Translations under genes and position numbers: made by a program
Shown here: in pieces, positions 51,035-60,910 of the stretch
Layout of the letters: each line of letters opens with the position of its first letter
Numbering within the stretch: position 1 is the stretch's first letter
The notes under the pieces: generated by a model
The model's database searches: none
What the model saw: the letters and a program-made list of their open reading frames with translations, nothing else
Told to the model about the DNA's origin: nothing
Origin: Simiduia litorea
Lineage (GTDB): Bacteria; Pseudomonadota; Gammaproteobacteria; Pseudomonadales; Cellvibrionaceae
Length of the DNA stretch: 64,000 nt
Direction: 5' to 3'
Assembly (NCBI RefSeq): GCF_042853465.1
Contig: NZ_AP031497.1
Span: forward strand, 4,216,001 to 4,280,000

Positions 51035-53023
51035 CTATTGCACGGCACGTGTATTTTCGCTTAGGAAATCCAGCAACTTTGTATATAACTCGCGCCTATC
51101 ATTTAAACCCCGAACACCATGGCCACTTCGATCATAGAGTAACCACTCAGGGTCTTTCCCTGCTTTTTTCAATGCCTTTCTCATAAGCTCGGCATGCTCC
51201 ACAGGCGCTCGAATATCCTCTTCACCATGCACAAGCATGACATTAGCCTTAATTTTTTCAACATGATTTATCGGGCTAAAATTCGATAGCTCTTTTTCAT
51301 CTGTGCCGAGAACGCGCTGTAAATATGCCTCACCACCCCAACGCATTGGAATGTCTCCAGAACTAAACATAAGATTGAGGTCATAAATACCAACATATCC
51401 CACAGCGCACTTTAAAAGATCTGGATATTTTGCTGCTAACATCAATGAAGCATAGCCGCCGAAGCTAGCACCGTAGGCACAAATACGATCAGCACCTAGG
51501 TTATAGTTTGCCAAGGTCCATTGTGTTGCATCATAAATATCATCAATAATTTTCCCGCCCCATTGCCGATAGCCCGCTTGCATAAAGCCACTGCCAAAAT
51601 TACCACTGCCGCGAAAATTCACCTGCAAGACTGCGAAACCGCGGTTAGCTAAAAGCTGCACCTCTGGGTCAAAAGTCCAATCGTCAGAAACACCATGAGG
51701 CCCACCATGAATTAATACCACCAGCGGTGCGCCTTCATGCTTTGTCGGTAATGTAATCCTAACCGGAATGGCCACTCCATCCCGCGCAGCGAGCACTTCT
51801 GTCTTTATCGGTAACATGTCACGCGGGTCAATCCAGGACCAATTTGCCCATAGAAAATCAGCTTTATTCGTTAATCGGTTGAAATAATAGTATTCGCCTG
51901 GGTTTATATCGCTATTCACCCGAATCAACATATGCGAGTTGTCTTCTGTACGGCTGACTATCGATATATTACTACCGTCAAATGCTCGAGTTAGCTTTTT
52001 GTAAGCCTTTTGAGCTTCGCTATTAGCATCGGTGTAGTGATATTTTGCTTTTTCAAAAAAAGTAACGCCTACAATAATTTCACCTGTAGCAGGATCATAT
52101 TCCCAGTCGGCAATATCAGCATCCAAGTCGGTAAACAATGGCGTTAGCTTTTGCGTGCTGAATTCCAACTCGTAGATTGTCATAAAGCCTTTTTCGCCAT
52201 AGCGCCCCCACAGGTAAGCTTTTTTGGCGGCATTATCCAGCCAGAGGGCCGAGGCATCTACCAGAAATTCGGAATTTTCATCCATGAGAATGATCCAGTC
52301 ATCATCAGCAGACTTACGGTAAGCAGCCTTTTGTACTCCGTTGTCTTCGACCCATGTAGCAAAACGTATTTCACCATCACGTGTCGTTAGAAGTGACGGA
52401 TCACGGAAAGGCAAGGTTTCTGATTTACGCTTGCTACCATTGCGCACATCTAATGTACTGATTACGGGTAGACGACGACGCAAATCCCACCAAGAGTCCC
52501 CTTTTTGACTCCAAGGATGCTCGATAACTAAAATACGGTTTGGATCGCTAGGCAACGAATTTATCATTTGGAAAGAAGCCGGCGTGTATTCTTTGCGCTT
52601 GATGTGGGAACCTGTGGTTTGCTCACCCGCATTGTAGCCTGCTAGCAGCTTCGGAAAACGACCGTCGAAGTTCGCAACATAGATCTCTCCTGTAGGCACA
52701 GGCCAATCCAAAGAACTCCTCCTCTCAGCATATTCAAAAACCACTTTCTCATCACTCACCCAACGAACACGATGAACTTCACTCCCCAGCGACGGGTTTA
52801 GAGCACCAATGACTTTCTTGGCTTTTCGATCTATAAAAATGGCCATTACGCGGTCATCTTGACGAATCCGCGCAGCAATATATTTGCCAGAGGGTGACAA
52901 TGTCATTTCGAGGTAATCCCCTTGTTTGATAAAATCATCAAGGGGAATATCTTTTACTAGGGTGTCTTTTGCATTAATTCCGAACGACAGTGCGCAAAGC
53001 ACAATTAGATAAAACGCTCTCAT
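51035..53023 (-). CDS. Prolyl oligopeptidase family (S9) exported peptidase
   Basis: 662 residues with a signal peptide (about 1-18). The N-terminal 380 residues form a beta-propeller-like region. The C-terminal alpha/beta-hydrolase has the nucleophile GASFGGYASL (Ser), HGEEDIRAPVEHAE (Asp) and YDRSGHGV (His), and the oxyanion region HGGPHGVSDDW. Probably periplasmic degradation of peptides. The gene stands alone and has its own terminator. Confidence 0.93.
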   Translation of the reverse strand: MRAFYLIVLCALSFGINAKDTLVKDIPLDDFIKQGDYLEMTLSPSGKYIAARIRQDDRVMAIFIDRKAKKVIGALNPSLGSEVHRVRWVSDEKVVFEYAERRSSLDWPVPTGEIYVANFDGRFPKLLAGYNAGEQTTGSHIKRKEYTPASFQMINSLPSDPNRILVIEHPWSQKGDSWWDLRRRLPVISTLDVRNGSKRKSETLPFRDPSLLTTRDGEIRFATWVEDNGVQKAAYRKSADDDWIILMDENSEFLVDASALWLDNAAKKAYLWGRYGEKGFMTIYELEFSTQKLTPLFTDLDADIADWEYDPATGEIIVGVTFFEKAKYHYTDANSEAQKAYKKLTRAFDGSNISIVSRTEDNSHMLIRVNSDINPGEYYYFNRLTNKADFLWANWSWIDPRDMLPIKTEVLAARDGVAIPVRITLPTKHEGAPLVVLIHGGPHGVSDDWTFDPEVQLLANRGFAVLQVNFRGSGNFGSGFMQAGYRQWGGKIIDDIYDATQWTLANYNLGADRICAYGASFGGYASLMLAAKYPDLLKCAVGYVGIYDLNLMFSSGDIPMRWGGEAYLQRVLGTDEKELSNFSPINHVEKIKANVMLVHGEEDIRAPVEHAELMRKALKKAGKDPEWLLYDRSGHGVRGLNDRRELYTKLLDFLSENTRAVQ

Positions 53024-53342
53024 TTCTTAAGGCCTATTGTTAGTATGCATTCCTTTGACTACAAAAATCATGCTGGTCGTTAAAGAGTATCTCATGTAAA
53101 GGCGGTGTTTAAACGTCGCACCGTTGATTCAACAGTAAAATCTACCTACCGTAAAAATACGAAGAGTATAATAGAGTTAAAGCTTGGGACTAACCGGGTA
53201 GTACCCACTATCCATGATTTTAACTGAAGAGATTTTACCTAAGTCGAAAGATACTTGGCCATTCATACTAGGTCAAATTAAACACAACAAAATATTAAGA
53301 ACCGATTTTAAAATCATAGGCCTACTCTGCTTTTGGTCTTTA
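53024..53342. other. Intergenic stretch without recognisable features
   Basis: AT-rich; no gene, repeat or terminator seen. Confidence 0.5.
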
Positions 53343-53525
53343 TCAGGCCTGGTAGTTAAACTTAGCGTTAGATAAGTGATTTAGTATCAGTCGAACCTCT
53401 GGAGAAAGCTCGTTGTAGTGCAAGCCTTTACTTGGACTTAAAGCTGGCCTCACTAGGCCGGATGCGATCAAATGTCCTATCAATACAATCGCCGCTAATG
53501 CCGTAGCGCTCACAATCGTTTGCAT
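53343..53525 (-). CDS. Small membrane protein
   Basis: 60 residues from ATG 53525 (GAGG 8 bases upstream). One hydrophobic segment (about 2-24), then a polar tail. Not recognised. The longer frame to 53573 starts without a ribosome site. Confidence 0.45.
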   Translation of the reverse strand: MQTIVSATALAAIVLIGHLIASGLVRPALSPSKGLHYNELSPEVRLILNHLSNAKFNYQA

Positions 53526-54039
53526 TTCCTTTGCCTCGTAGGAATTAGGGTATCTGTTTAAGCTCAAACACAACGTCAGAAACCTCTTTAAATTGGCAGA
53601 TACAGGTTGAGTTTGAGACCAGAATCAAGGGTGCACCTCGGTGGCAGGGCTTTGGGCGGGTATTCGGCCAAGTGCAGTGAAACATCGGCATATAACGCCT
53701 GCCAGTTGCCTTGGCTCGTCAAACACGGCGTGTTTTTTCAACTTGGGGCAGTCGCGACATGAAGCAAAGGTAGCGCCGTCTGGTTCCCATGGAACCAAAT
53801 AACGCAGATAATCCCCAACCTGTTGGTTGGACAGCCCCCGGCCACTGTTTCACCTGGGCGCCACTTTTTTACACTCATCACCAGCGCTGCAACATCGGCC
53901 AACCGCAGGCTGACCGCAGCGCCAAGTTCGGCCAGCGTTGCAGGCGCACGCGGTGGAAACCTCGGGCATTACTCCGCAAGCTGATGCCTAGCAGAACTCA
54001 GCCAGACACTATAGTTTCCAAATCTCGGGTATCTCTATT
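53526..54039. other. Intergenic stretch with a possible decayed attC
   Basis: TAACGCCTGCCAGTTG (53693-53708) and CAACTTGGGGCAG (53739-53751) form an attC-like stem, but no GTTA follows. A 93-codon plus-strand frame (53789-54070) overlaps the PhyH start and has no recognisable product. Confidence 0.45.
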
Positions 54040-54705
54040 ATGTTCTTTAACGAGCTCGGCTATGAACTGATCAATGACTTCATTAGCCACGACGAATTAA
54101 CTGCAGTCATTGATGAAACAGAGTCAGCACTGCATACGGAGAAGGGTGGCGGCATTAGAAATGCCGAGAAAAAGTTTGCATCGGTGCTCGAGCTCACGCA
54201 GTCGCCACAGATTATCAAACATGCTGGCAAGTTTCTTACCAATCAACCGGCACTTGTTAGAGCCATACTGTTTGATAAGCGACCCGAGAAAAACTGGCTT
54301 GTTACCTGGCACCAAGATAAGTCTATTGCACTCTCTAACAGATTTAACAAATCTGGCTGGGGGCCATGGAGCATGAAAGACGGCATACACAATGTTCAAC
54401 CCCCGCAGGAGGTCTTAGAACAAATGATTACGTTCAGGATTCACCTAGACGAGTCAACAGCAAAGAGCGGCTGTTTAAAACTGTTACCCAAAACCCATTC
54501 TCTTGGTATTCTCAGCCAAAAACAGATTAGTCAATACGCAAACACGCATTCAGCCAAGATTATTGAAGCGCCTGCTCGTTCTGCATTAGCCATGCGGCCG
54601 CTTATTTTGCACGCATCCAGCAAGGCGGAGGTACCAACTATGCGACGTGTTTTACACCTAGAGTATAGCGACTTTGAACTGCCCGTCGGCGTCAGTTGGG
54701 CATAG
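54040..54705 (+). CDS. Phytanoyl-CoA dioxygenase (PhyH)-type Fe(II)/2-oxoglutarate oxygenase
   Basis: 221 residues. The H-x-D iron motif is in VTWHQDKS, the distal His in PLILHASS, and the 2-oxoglutarate Arg in MRRVLHLEY. KSGCLKLLPKTH matches the family core. Substrate unknown. 22 bp upstream of the CSD/DUF1294 gene. Confidence 0.88.
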   Translation: MFFNELGYELINDFISHDELTAVIDETESALHTEKGGGIRNAEKKFASVLELTQSPQIIKHAGKFLTNQPALVRAILFDKRPEKNWLVTWHQDKSIALSNRFNKSGWGPWSMKDGIHNVQPPQEVLEQMITFRIHLDESTAKSGCLKLLPKTHSLGILSQKQISQYANTHSAKIIEAPARSALAMRPLILHASSKAEVPTMRRVLHLEYSDFELPVGVSWA

Positions 54706-54727
54706 GAAATTTAGCTAGGAAGCCACC

Positions 54728-55339
54728 ATGAAACACACCGGAAAGCTAATCTCTTGGAACTTAGACAAAGGCTTCGGATTTGTTGAGCCCAAATACGGCG
54801 GCAGGGATATTTTCGTACATATTTCAGACTTTATCGATACAACTCATAGCCCGGAAGTTGGTCAAACCGTTAACTTTTCCCTCGCCACTGATTCGGCCGG
54901 CCGCACTTGCGGCAAAAAAGTTCGGCGCGAACACGACAGGCTACCCGCTGCCCATTCGCATTTATCAGGTAATATTTCGGTGGTATTAGCCATTTTATTT
55001 ACTTTGGTGGTTTCTTACTCAGTTTTAAGTCTACGCATGCCTGCAGTGTTACTCTGGTATTACTTAGCAATCAATTCTTTAACATTTATCTGGTATCTAT
55101 CCGATAAAGCCGCCGCGCAAAAAGGCCAATGGCGAATCAAGGAAAGTAGGCTGCACCTAATGGCACTGCTAGGTGGCTGGCCAGGCGCCACCTTTGCACA
55201 GCAAATTTTTCGGCATAAATCTAAAAAATTGAGTTTCAGAATGGTTTATTGGCTGACAATTCTGTTGAATATTTTGGGATTTTATTGGCTGCAAACCCCT
55301 GATGGCCAGATATTACTACTAACTTTATTATCCGTCTAA
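54728..55339 (+). CDS. Cold-shock domain fused to DUF1294 membrane domain
   Basis: 203 residues. N-terminal CSD (KLISWNLDKGFGFVEP and RDIFVHISDF carry the RNP1/RNP2 aromatics), then TM segments (about 80-100, 105-122, 170-190) of DUF1294 with the conserved KxxAxxxxWRxxExxLHxxALLGGWPGA pattern. AGGA lies 8 bases before the ATG. A common fusion; function unknown. Confidence 0.93.
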   Translation: MKHTGKLISWNLDKGFGFVEPKYGGRDIFVHISDFIDTTHSPEVGQTVNFSLATDSAGRTCGKKVRREHDRLPAAHSHLSGNISVVLAILFTLVVSYSVLSLRMPAVLLWYYLAINSLTFIWYLSDKAAAQKGQWRIKESRLHLMALLGGWPGATFAQQIFRHKSKKLSFRMVYWLTILLNILGFYWLQTPDGQILLLTLLSV

Positions 55340-55466
55340 ATCGATATTTATACTTTAAATTTCGGCCAACTCTAACCCTCTGAGATAATTTTTCTTGGGA
55401 AGAATGACTCCAGCACCTCAATACTTGCGATAACATGCTCAATGCTATCGCAAGCAATCAATCCAT

Positions 55467-56282
55467 TTAGTCGTCTTCACCGAGACATTCTTTATCGAAT
55501 TTCTTAGCAACTAAAGTACAAACTTCAGCCGCAGGCAAAATAAGCCCACATTGAATTAGCCAACTAGGCACTTCTGTTGTTTCACAGTTTGAATCGCCAA
55601 ATTCATTTTCATTACACACATCAAGCTGACTTGTGTTATCACTGTCACCACCAGAAGTAACAGCACTTATACAGGAGAGCAGTGACAACCCGACGAGGCC
55701 CGGACAAGCTGCGACTGTACCGACAGCCAGACCACCACATTGCAGCGTATGCCCCACGCCATGGTAAATACCATCGGCCATATCGATGATGTCCCAACTA
55801 TTACCGGGCTTACAGGATTGGATGAATTGACTTGAGCCACTTGCGGCCAAGGCCGCTGTAATCAATGGATCTTGGCATGGCTCGTTGTCATTCAGCCCAG
55901 GTGGTGCAAAAACGCCAGGATTGGGTGCACTGGATATAATATCCGGTAAAGGAATCATTTCCGCTGTATCCACTCTAGTACCGCTATCTGTTGCGCTTTG
56001 GCCGGACCTATCTGCCATTGCATTTGTTGTGATGACCGGCGAAGCGTTCCGCTCCCCTACCAAGGTGCCGGTGGATCGTCGCGTGCACGTGCCCAAGGTG
56101 GGACCGCCGGGGTTTGGCTTCCACCGGTGATCACTGCCCAACGCCTCACATTTTCGCTTACATTCCGCGTTGGTCGAACAAGTAAAGGTTGTGCTCACCT
56201 GCGTTGGTGCGGCCATACCGGCGTTAGCACACAGAGAAATACCTAGAAAGAAGATAATGTTTAGAAGATCCCTCATACACAT
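55467..56282 (-). CDS. Cys-rich exported protein of unknown function
   Basis: 271 residues with a signal peptide (about 1-24, GMAAP). At least 17 cysteines follow, concentrated near the N-terminus (FTCSTNAECKRKCEALG) and in the C-terminal half (LQCGGLAVGTVAACPG). No family recognised. The ATG at residue 3 is an alternative start. Confidence 0.65.
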   Translation of the reverse strand: MCMRDLLNIIFFLGISLCANAGMAAPTQVSTTFTCSTNAECKRKCEALGSDHRWKPNPGGPTLGTCTRRSTGTLVGERNASPVITTNAMADRSGQSATDSGTRVDTAEMIPLPDIISSAPNPGVFAPPGLNDNEPCQDPLITAALAASGSSQFIQSCKPGNSWDIIDMADGIYHGVGHTLQCGGLAVGTVAACPGLVGLSLLSCISAVTSGGDSDNTSQLDVCNENEFGDSNCETTEVPSWLIQCGLILPAAEVCTLVAKKFDKECLGEDD

Positions 56283-56698
56283 AATTTTTCGCTCCTGCGG
56301 TTTTACGTCGCCAGCATCTTCTCATGACGCTTAATGCCGTTTCGCTCAACATCCATTGCTGTTGACTCGATAAGCCTCACCACCATTACCCAACGCCGCT
56401 AATAGATATGCCTCAAGGAGTTAAGCAGCTGCACCTAGTTAGCGCCATAAATCCGCGAGAGACTCACGCATTAGACCTAGTAGGGAAATATATACCATCG
56501 AGTTAACGCCCTAGAGAAAGCTATTTTTTGGATTTTATGCGTCTAAATGATTAAGTGCGGCACGATGGCAACCAATATTTTTATATATTTTATCTATACA
56601 AAAATTTCATTTTTAATATTCTTATAGACAAAAACACCCTTGCCACAGATAATCGCCAATCCTGAAACTTCACATTACGCGCTAGAAAAGGTCCTTGA
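56283..56698. other. Intergenic stretch without recognisable features
   Basis: AT-rich near 56560-56640; no gene or clear terminator seen. Confidence 0.5.
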
Positions 56699-57055
56699 AT
56701 GAATCTAGTCACTGATGGCGTTATTGTTTTGGTTGCGTTATTGCATGCTTATTTCTTGATGCTCGAGATGTTTCTTTGGGACAAGCCCATTGGCCTTAAA
56801 GCATTCGCGCAAACCCGTGAAAAAGCTGCTGCTACGAAAGTCTTGGCTGCAAATCAAGGTTTATACAATGGCTTTTTGGCGGCAGGGTTGATTTTTGGCG
56901 TTGTACAGGGGGCAGATGGCATTGCTTTCAAGATCTTCTTTCTAAGCTGCGTTGTGATTGCCGGCATCTACGGCGCGCTCACTTTCAGTCGAAAAATATT
57001 TTTCATTCAAGCTCTGCCTGCCATCGTTGGGTTATGCTTACTCACTTTTAGCTAG
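56699..57055 (+). CDS. DUF1304 membrane protein
   Basis: 118 residues with four TM segments. HAYFLMLEMFLW, ANQGLYNGFLAAGL and GIYGALTFSRKIFFIQALPA match DUF1304. AAGG lies 8 bases upstream. Function unknown. Confidence 0.9.
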   Translation: MNLVTDGVIVLVALLHAYFLMLEMFLWDKPIGLKAFAQTREKAAATKVLAANQGLYNGFLAAGLIFGVVQGADGIAFKIFFLSCVVIAGIYGALTFSRKIFFIQALPAIVGLCLLTFS

Positions 57056-57172
57056 CGCAACGAATACCGTTTAAACAATGGGTAACAATTAGTTTTTCGT
57101 GGAATAACATTACCGCTCGCCGCGGTAAATGACCATTTCACTCAAGGATATTGGGTATTTAGGACGATCGAT

Positions 57173-57727
57173 ATGGGCCAACAATTCGACGCACTTTCTG
57201 ACAAGCACATCGAGTTTATTTCATCGCAAAAATTATTTTTTGTTGGCACTGCCACGGAAACCAGCAAGGTCAATATTTCCCCAAAAGGAATGGATTCATT
57301 CCATGTGCTTAGCCACAACCGCGTGGCCTGGTTAAACGTGACGGGTAGTGGCAACGAAACTTCTGCCCACGTGCAATCTTGTCCGCGCATGACTATGATG
57401 TTTATGGCGTTTGAGGGTAAGCCGCTAATTTTACGACTTTACGGCACAGCCCGAGTGATCCATCAAGGTGATCCAGAGTGGGCTGAGCTGTACGCGCTGT
57501 TTAGACCGTTACCCGGCGCTCGGCAGATATTTGATGTAGCCATCGAGATGGTGCAAACCTCGTGCGGCATGTCTGTGCCTTTTTACGATTATGTTGAAGA
57601 TAGAGCGTTGCTGTCAGATTGGGCGACAAAACAAGGTGAGGAAGGGATAAAAATCTACTGGGAGAAAAAAAATCAAATCAGCCTCGACGGCGAAGCCACC
57701 CATATCCTTTTAAAAAGTTTCAACTGA
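57173..57727 (+). CDS. Pyridoxamine 5'-phosphate oxidase-fold (FMN-binding) protein
   Basis: 184 residues. The N-terminal FFVGTATETSKVNISPKGMDSFHVL and GSGNETSAHVQSCPRMTMMFMAF match the flavin-binding split barrel of the PPOX family, and CSCGM-type text occurs near the C-terminus (TSCGMSVPFYDY). Probably an FMN-dependent oxidoreductase of unknown substrate. Confidence 0.88.
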   Translation: MGQQFDALSDKHIEFISSQKLFFVGTATETSKVNISPKGMDSFHVLSHNRVAWLNVTGSGNETSAHVQSCPRMTMMFMAFEGKPLILRLYGTARVIHQGDPEWAELYALFRPLPGARQIFDVAIEMVQTSCGMSVPFYDYVEDRALLSDWATKQGEEGIKIYWEKKNQISLDGEATHILLKSFN

Positions 57728-58018
57728 ATGCGCGGCTTTTTCTCAAACTAAATCCGGACCCATTGATTTATCTAGATACCTCAAATTTCTCCCGCACCTT
57801 TCAGCGCTGGACCAGCACCACGCCGTCTCGGTTTCGTGCGGACGATAGGCTGGCGAAAATAAATCGTCAATGAAAACAACCTAGCTGATACAGCAGGGCA
57901 GCCGCATAAACACTATCCGAACCCATGGCGCCAGATAGATAGGGCCTAGCCGGCGCCTGTGGCCAGAGCCAATGTTTAGTGCTAATCTCACCGATCAACT
58001 AATGCTTTTGGCTTATTC

Positions 58019-58426
58019 GTGCGCCATTTACTTTTAATACTGCTTCTACCTTATCTTGCCCTCGCCGATGTAGTCGGCCCGGAGGATGACGCCGTTGCTG
58101 CGCCGATAATATCGCAGGACCCCTTCGGCGAATTCGTAGATGACTCTAGCGCAAACAATGGAACATCGACCAAGCCGCTTTTTTGGCTACCTATTCTGAC
58201 GCCTAACGACTTTACTGCAGAAGCGCCGCACCTCAACTCGCCGACTCATCAACCTCCGCCACCCAGTCAGTATTGGCAGCAACCAGAAACGCAAACCCGC
58301 TGGCCCCTGCCAGAACCCAGCACGCTATTATTATTTGGCGCAGGTATATTGCTGGTTTTAGTGGCGCGTCATGTGCGCTTTGCCAATCAACGCAAGAAAG
58401 TGCGCAATCAAACCAAGGCCGACTAA
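58019..58426 (+). CDS. PEP-CTERM sorting-signal protein
   Basis: 135 residues. An N-terminal signal peptide (about 1-16) and a C-terminal PEP motif (PLPEPSTLLLFGAGILLVLV) followed by a basic tail. A Pro/Gln-rich low-complexity middle. Such proteins are processed by exosortase; no exosortase gene is in this window. The start is GTG with a weak ribosome site. Confidence 0.8.
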   Translation: MRHLLLILLLPYLALADVVGPEDDAVAAPIISQDPFGEFVDDSSANNGTSTKPLFWLPILTPNDFTAEAPHLNSPTHQPPPPSQYWQQPETQTRWPLPEPSTLLLFGAGILLVLVARHVRFANQRKKVRNQTKAD

Positions 58427-58451
58427 GTCGGGCGGCTTGGTAGAATTGCAT

Positions 58452-59423
58452 TCATGACTTAAGCGCTTGCCGATGCCTAATCCATAGCTGCTCGGAAAAA
58501 TACTGGGCGTTAGCAGCGCTAAATTGCGCTGAGATGAACTTACTTTCGCAAGCCAAAGAAGTACCGGTAAACCAAACCTCCGGCCCCTTTGCTGTTAATC
58601 TCGCCACCATCGAATTAGTCGTACCGGTGGGGCGCAAAAATCCCTTAGCGTGCATACACACGTCGGCATTGCTCGCGGGTTTTTCGCCGCGGTGGCTGCG
58701 CAATACATCCATCACCTGCTGAGGCTCAACAGTCTGTGCTTGCGACAAAGCCAGTGCTTGTTGATAGGTGCACGCTTGCCGCGCCTTCGCTTTTGCCATA
58801 AAAGGCATGAACCAACTCTGCCGCCGGGAAAAATCTTCTTGCTTAATGCTCGGTGTGGACGTGTTGTGATACTGGCCTGTTAACTGAAGAGCATTGCTGA
58901 TACTGGCCACATCAAACTGTTTACTAACCCAATCTCTACCGCTGGTTTCCAGTTGCCAAAGTGTTTGTTTATCCGCTATTAAAAAACTATTGTCGTAACG
59001 AAATTTTTTATTGCGATAGCCCGCTGGGCCTCCTTGGCCATAACGCTTTAGCAGATCGGTGATAACACTCAGCGCCTCGTCAGCGCTGGCCGCCCGCTCT
59101 AAGCCTAGGCGCACTAAATCCATGCCCAATAACGCCGTTGGTTGTGTCGCTGCCGTGGCCGTAAAAATAGCTTCATTGCCGATGGCAACACCCTGATCGT
59201 TAACCCCCATCTCCGCGCCCCACATCCAAATCGTGCGCCCCATAAGGTAGCCATGACGCCGAGCAACTTGTTCAATTTGAAGATAAGTGGTCGATAAATA
59301 CGGTGTCTGGTCATCTCGACACGGGGCGATATATTCCACCCGTTGCGGTTCATCCGGCTCTCTATCAGAGTTTTTCGCAAACCAAAGGCTGTGCTCGTGT
59401 TTAAAGGCGAAGGTATCGCACAC
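58452..59423 (-). CDS. Secernin-like C69 family hydrolase
   Basis: 323 residues. Cys at residue 2 would become the N-terminal nucleophile after Met removal (MCDTFAF). FAKNSDREPDEPQ and GVAIGNEAIF match C69/secernin proteins. It starts 2 bp after the amine oxidase gene, so the two form an operon. Substrate unknown. Confidence 0.87.
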   Translation of the reverse strand: MCDTFAFKHEHSLWFAKNSDREPDEPQRVEYIAPCRDDQTPYLSTTYLQIEQVARRHGYLMGRTIWMWGAEMGVNDQGVAIGNEAIFTATAATQPTALLGMDLVRLGLERAASADEALSVITDLLKRYGQGGPAGYRNKKFRYDNSFLIADKQTLWQLETSGRDWVSKQFDVASISNALQLTGQYHNTSTPSIKQEDFSRRQSWFMPFMAKAKARQACTYQQALALSQAQTVEPQQVMDVLRSHRGEKPASNADVCMHAKGFLRPTGTTNSMVARLTAKGPEVWFTGTSLACESKFISAQFSAANAQYFSEQLWIRHRQALKS

Positions 59424-59425
59424 GA

Positions 59426-60838
59426 CTATTTTATTGCGCGTTCTAAATGCCGGCTAAGCAATGAATGCACTTCGGCACTGGCGCGCTCAGCAGCCTGCAA
59501 CGCACCTTCCATGTAACCATACCATTCAGTGGCCATTTCTGTGCCTGCCCAATGGATATGGCCCTCTGGTTTACGCAATTTTTCACCGCCACTGGTCCAG
59601 GCACCGGGTGTCATATGGGCGGCGTAACAACCGCGAATAAACGGCTCTGCCGACCAGTTTTTTTCCACAAACTCGGCCGGTTGTGCGGCCTTCTCACCAA
59701 AATATTGCACAAAACACTGCAGCACTTGCTGCTTGCGCCAGTCGGCAGTTTTTGTATCCCAAGTGCGGGCGGTATCGCCGTCGACAAATCCCATCAACAA
59801 ACCGGCATCTTTTCCTTTTTCACCATTATCAAACACCACATGAACCGGGCCTTGGGTGCTGGCAATTTGACCCGATAGCTGCTCATCACGCCAAAAAGCT
59901 TGATTGTAACGGGCTACATATTTGATACAGCTACCGGTGGGCATACGCTGAAACAGTTGGTCGCGCCAGGCAGGGAAAGGTGGGCTAACCTGAATTCTGT
60001 TGATTTGATTAGGTGCAATAGCCAGAATTAATTTTCGCGCTGACACGCAGATCATGGCGCCTTCCTGTTCATAGCACAGGCTCACACCGTCTTCGGTTTG
60101 TTCAATCTTTCTCACCACCGCGTTCAGCGTGCACCCTTCGCCCAATTCGTCGGCCATTGCCGAACAAATAGACCAAGTGCCGCCGTGAACTCGGTCTTGT
60201 TGAGCACCTCCCGATACACTTAAAAGATGCTCCATGCTTTCGCCACTAGCGGCGTAGAAGAGCGCGTGAAGCAACGACATGTCTCTCGCCTCGCCCGCGA
60301 AAACGGCGCCAATACCGATTTTAAACACCTCGCGCGCCGTTTTGGTAAAGCCATTGCTTTCAATCCAACTGTGCAGTGTTTGGGAATCCCATTTTTGCGC
60401 TTTGGGATGAGCCCAAGGTTTTTGCGGATCAATTTGTAATGCCATGCGCTCGAAGCGCCTCAACATGAGACCAAGATCTGCTAATGCCAACGCATTCATT
60501 TTCGGAATCGCGCCCTGGTAGCGAATTTTTCGCTTGCCGACAAAGAGAAGATTGTCACCGCGGTTATAGAGCGGAAAGATCTTGCGCTGGGTTTCTTGCG
60601 CCAGCTTATACATGCGATCTTGGCCCGGCCCAATCCATTGACCACCGATATCCACCACATCGCCATTGGCAAACTGGTGATTGCGCACCCGGCCACCTAC
60701 TTGCGCGCTCGCTTCAAGTAACAGCACTGAATATTTCCGCGCCAAGATGCGAGCGGCGTGTAGCCCTGAAAAACCGGCACCCACAATAACAACATCGTAG
60801 TGGCATAAGGGTTGTGGTGAATTGAACGTGTTGGACAT
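59426..60838 (-). CDS. Flavin-dependent amine oxidase
   Basis: 470 residues. FAD-binding VIVGAGFSGLHAARIL, GGRVRN, and the C-terminal HWAGTEMATEWYGYMEGAL motif of monoamine-oxidase-type enzymes. Cytoplasmic by its lack of signal peptide. First gene of the operon with the C69 hydrolase. Confidence 0.93.
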   Translation of the reverse strand: MSNTFNSPQPLCHYDVVIVGAGFSGLHAARILARKYSVLLLEASAQVGGRVRNHQFANGDVVDIGGQWIGPGQDRMYKLAQETQRKIFPLYNRGDNLLFVGKRKIRYQGAIPKMNALALADLGLMLRRFERMALQIDPQKPWAHPKAQKWDSQTLHSWIESNGFTKTAREVFKIGIGAVFAGEARDMSLLHALFYAASGESMEHLLSVSGGAQQDRVHGGTWSICSAMADELGEGCTLNAVVRKIEQTEDGVSLCYEQEGAMICVSARKLILAIAPNQINRIQVSPPFPAWRDQLFQRMPTGSCIKYVARYNQAFWRDEQLSGQIASTQGPVHVVFDNGEKGKDAGLLMGFVDGDTARTWDTKTADWRKQQVLQCFVQYFGEKAAQPAEFVEKNWSAEPFIRGCYAAHMTPGAWTSGGEKLRKPEGHIHWAGTEMATEWYGYMEGALQAAERASAEVHSLLSRHLERAIK

Positions 60839-60910
60839 GCGAATTCTTGCCTAGGTGACAGTATTGTGGCCTGATAGGAAAAATATAGCAGTTCTGGCAC
60901 CTATCAGCGA

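Noticed and set aside
53789..54070. Plus-strand 93-codon frame
   Set aside because: Composition is not protein-like, and it overlaps the PhyH start.
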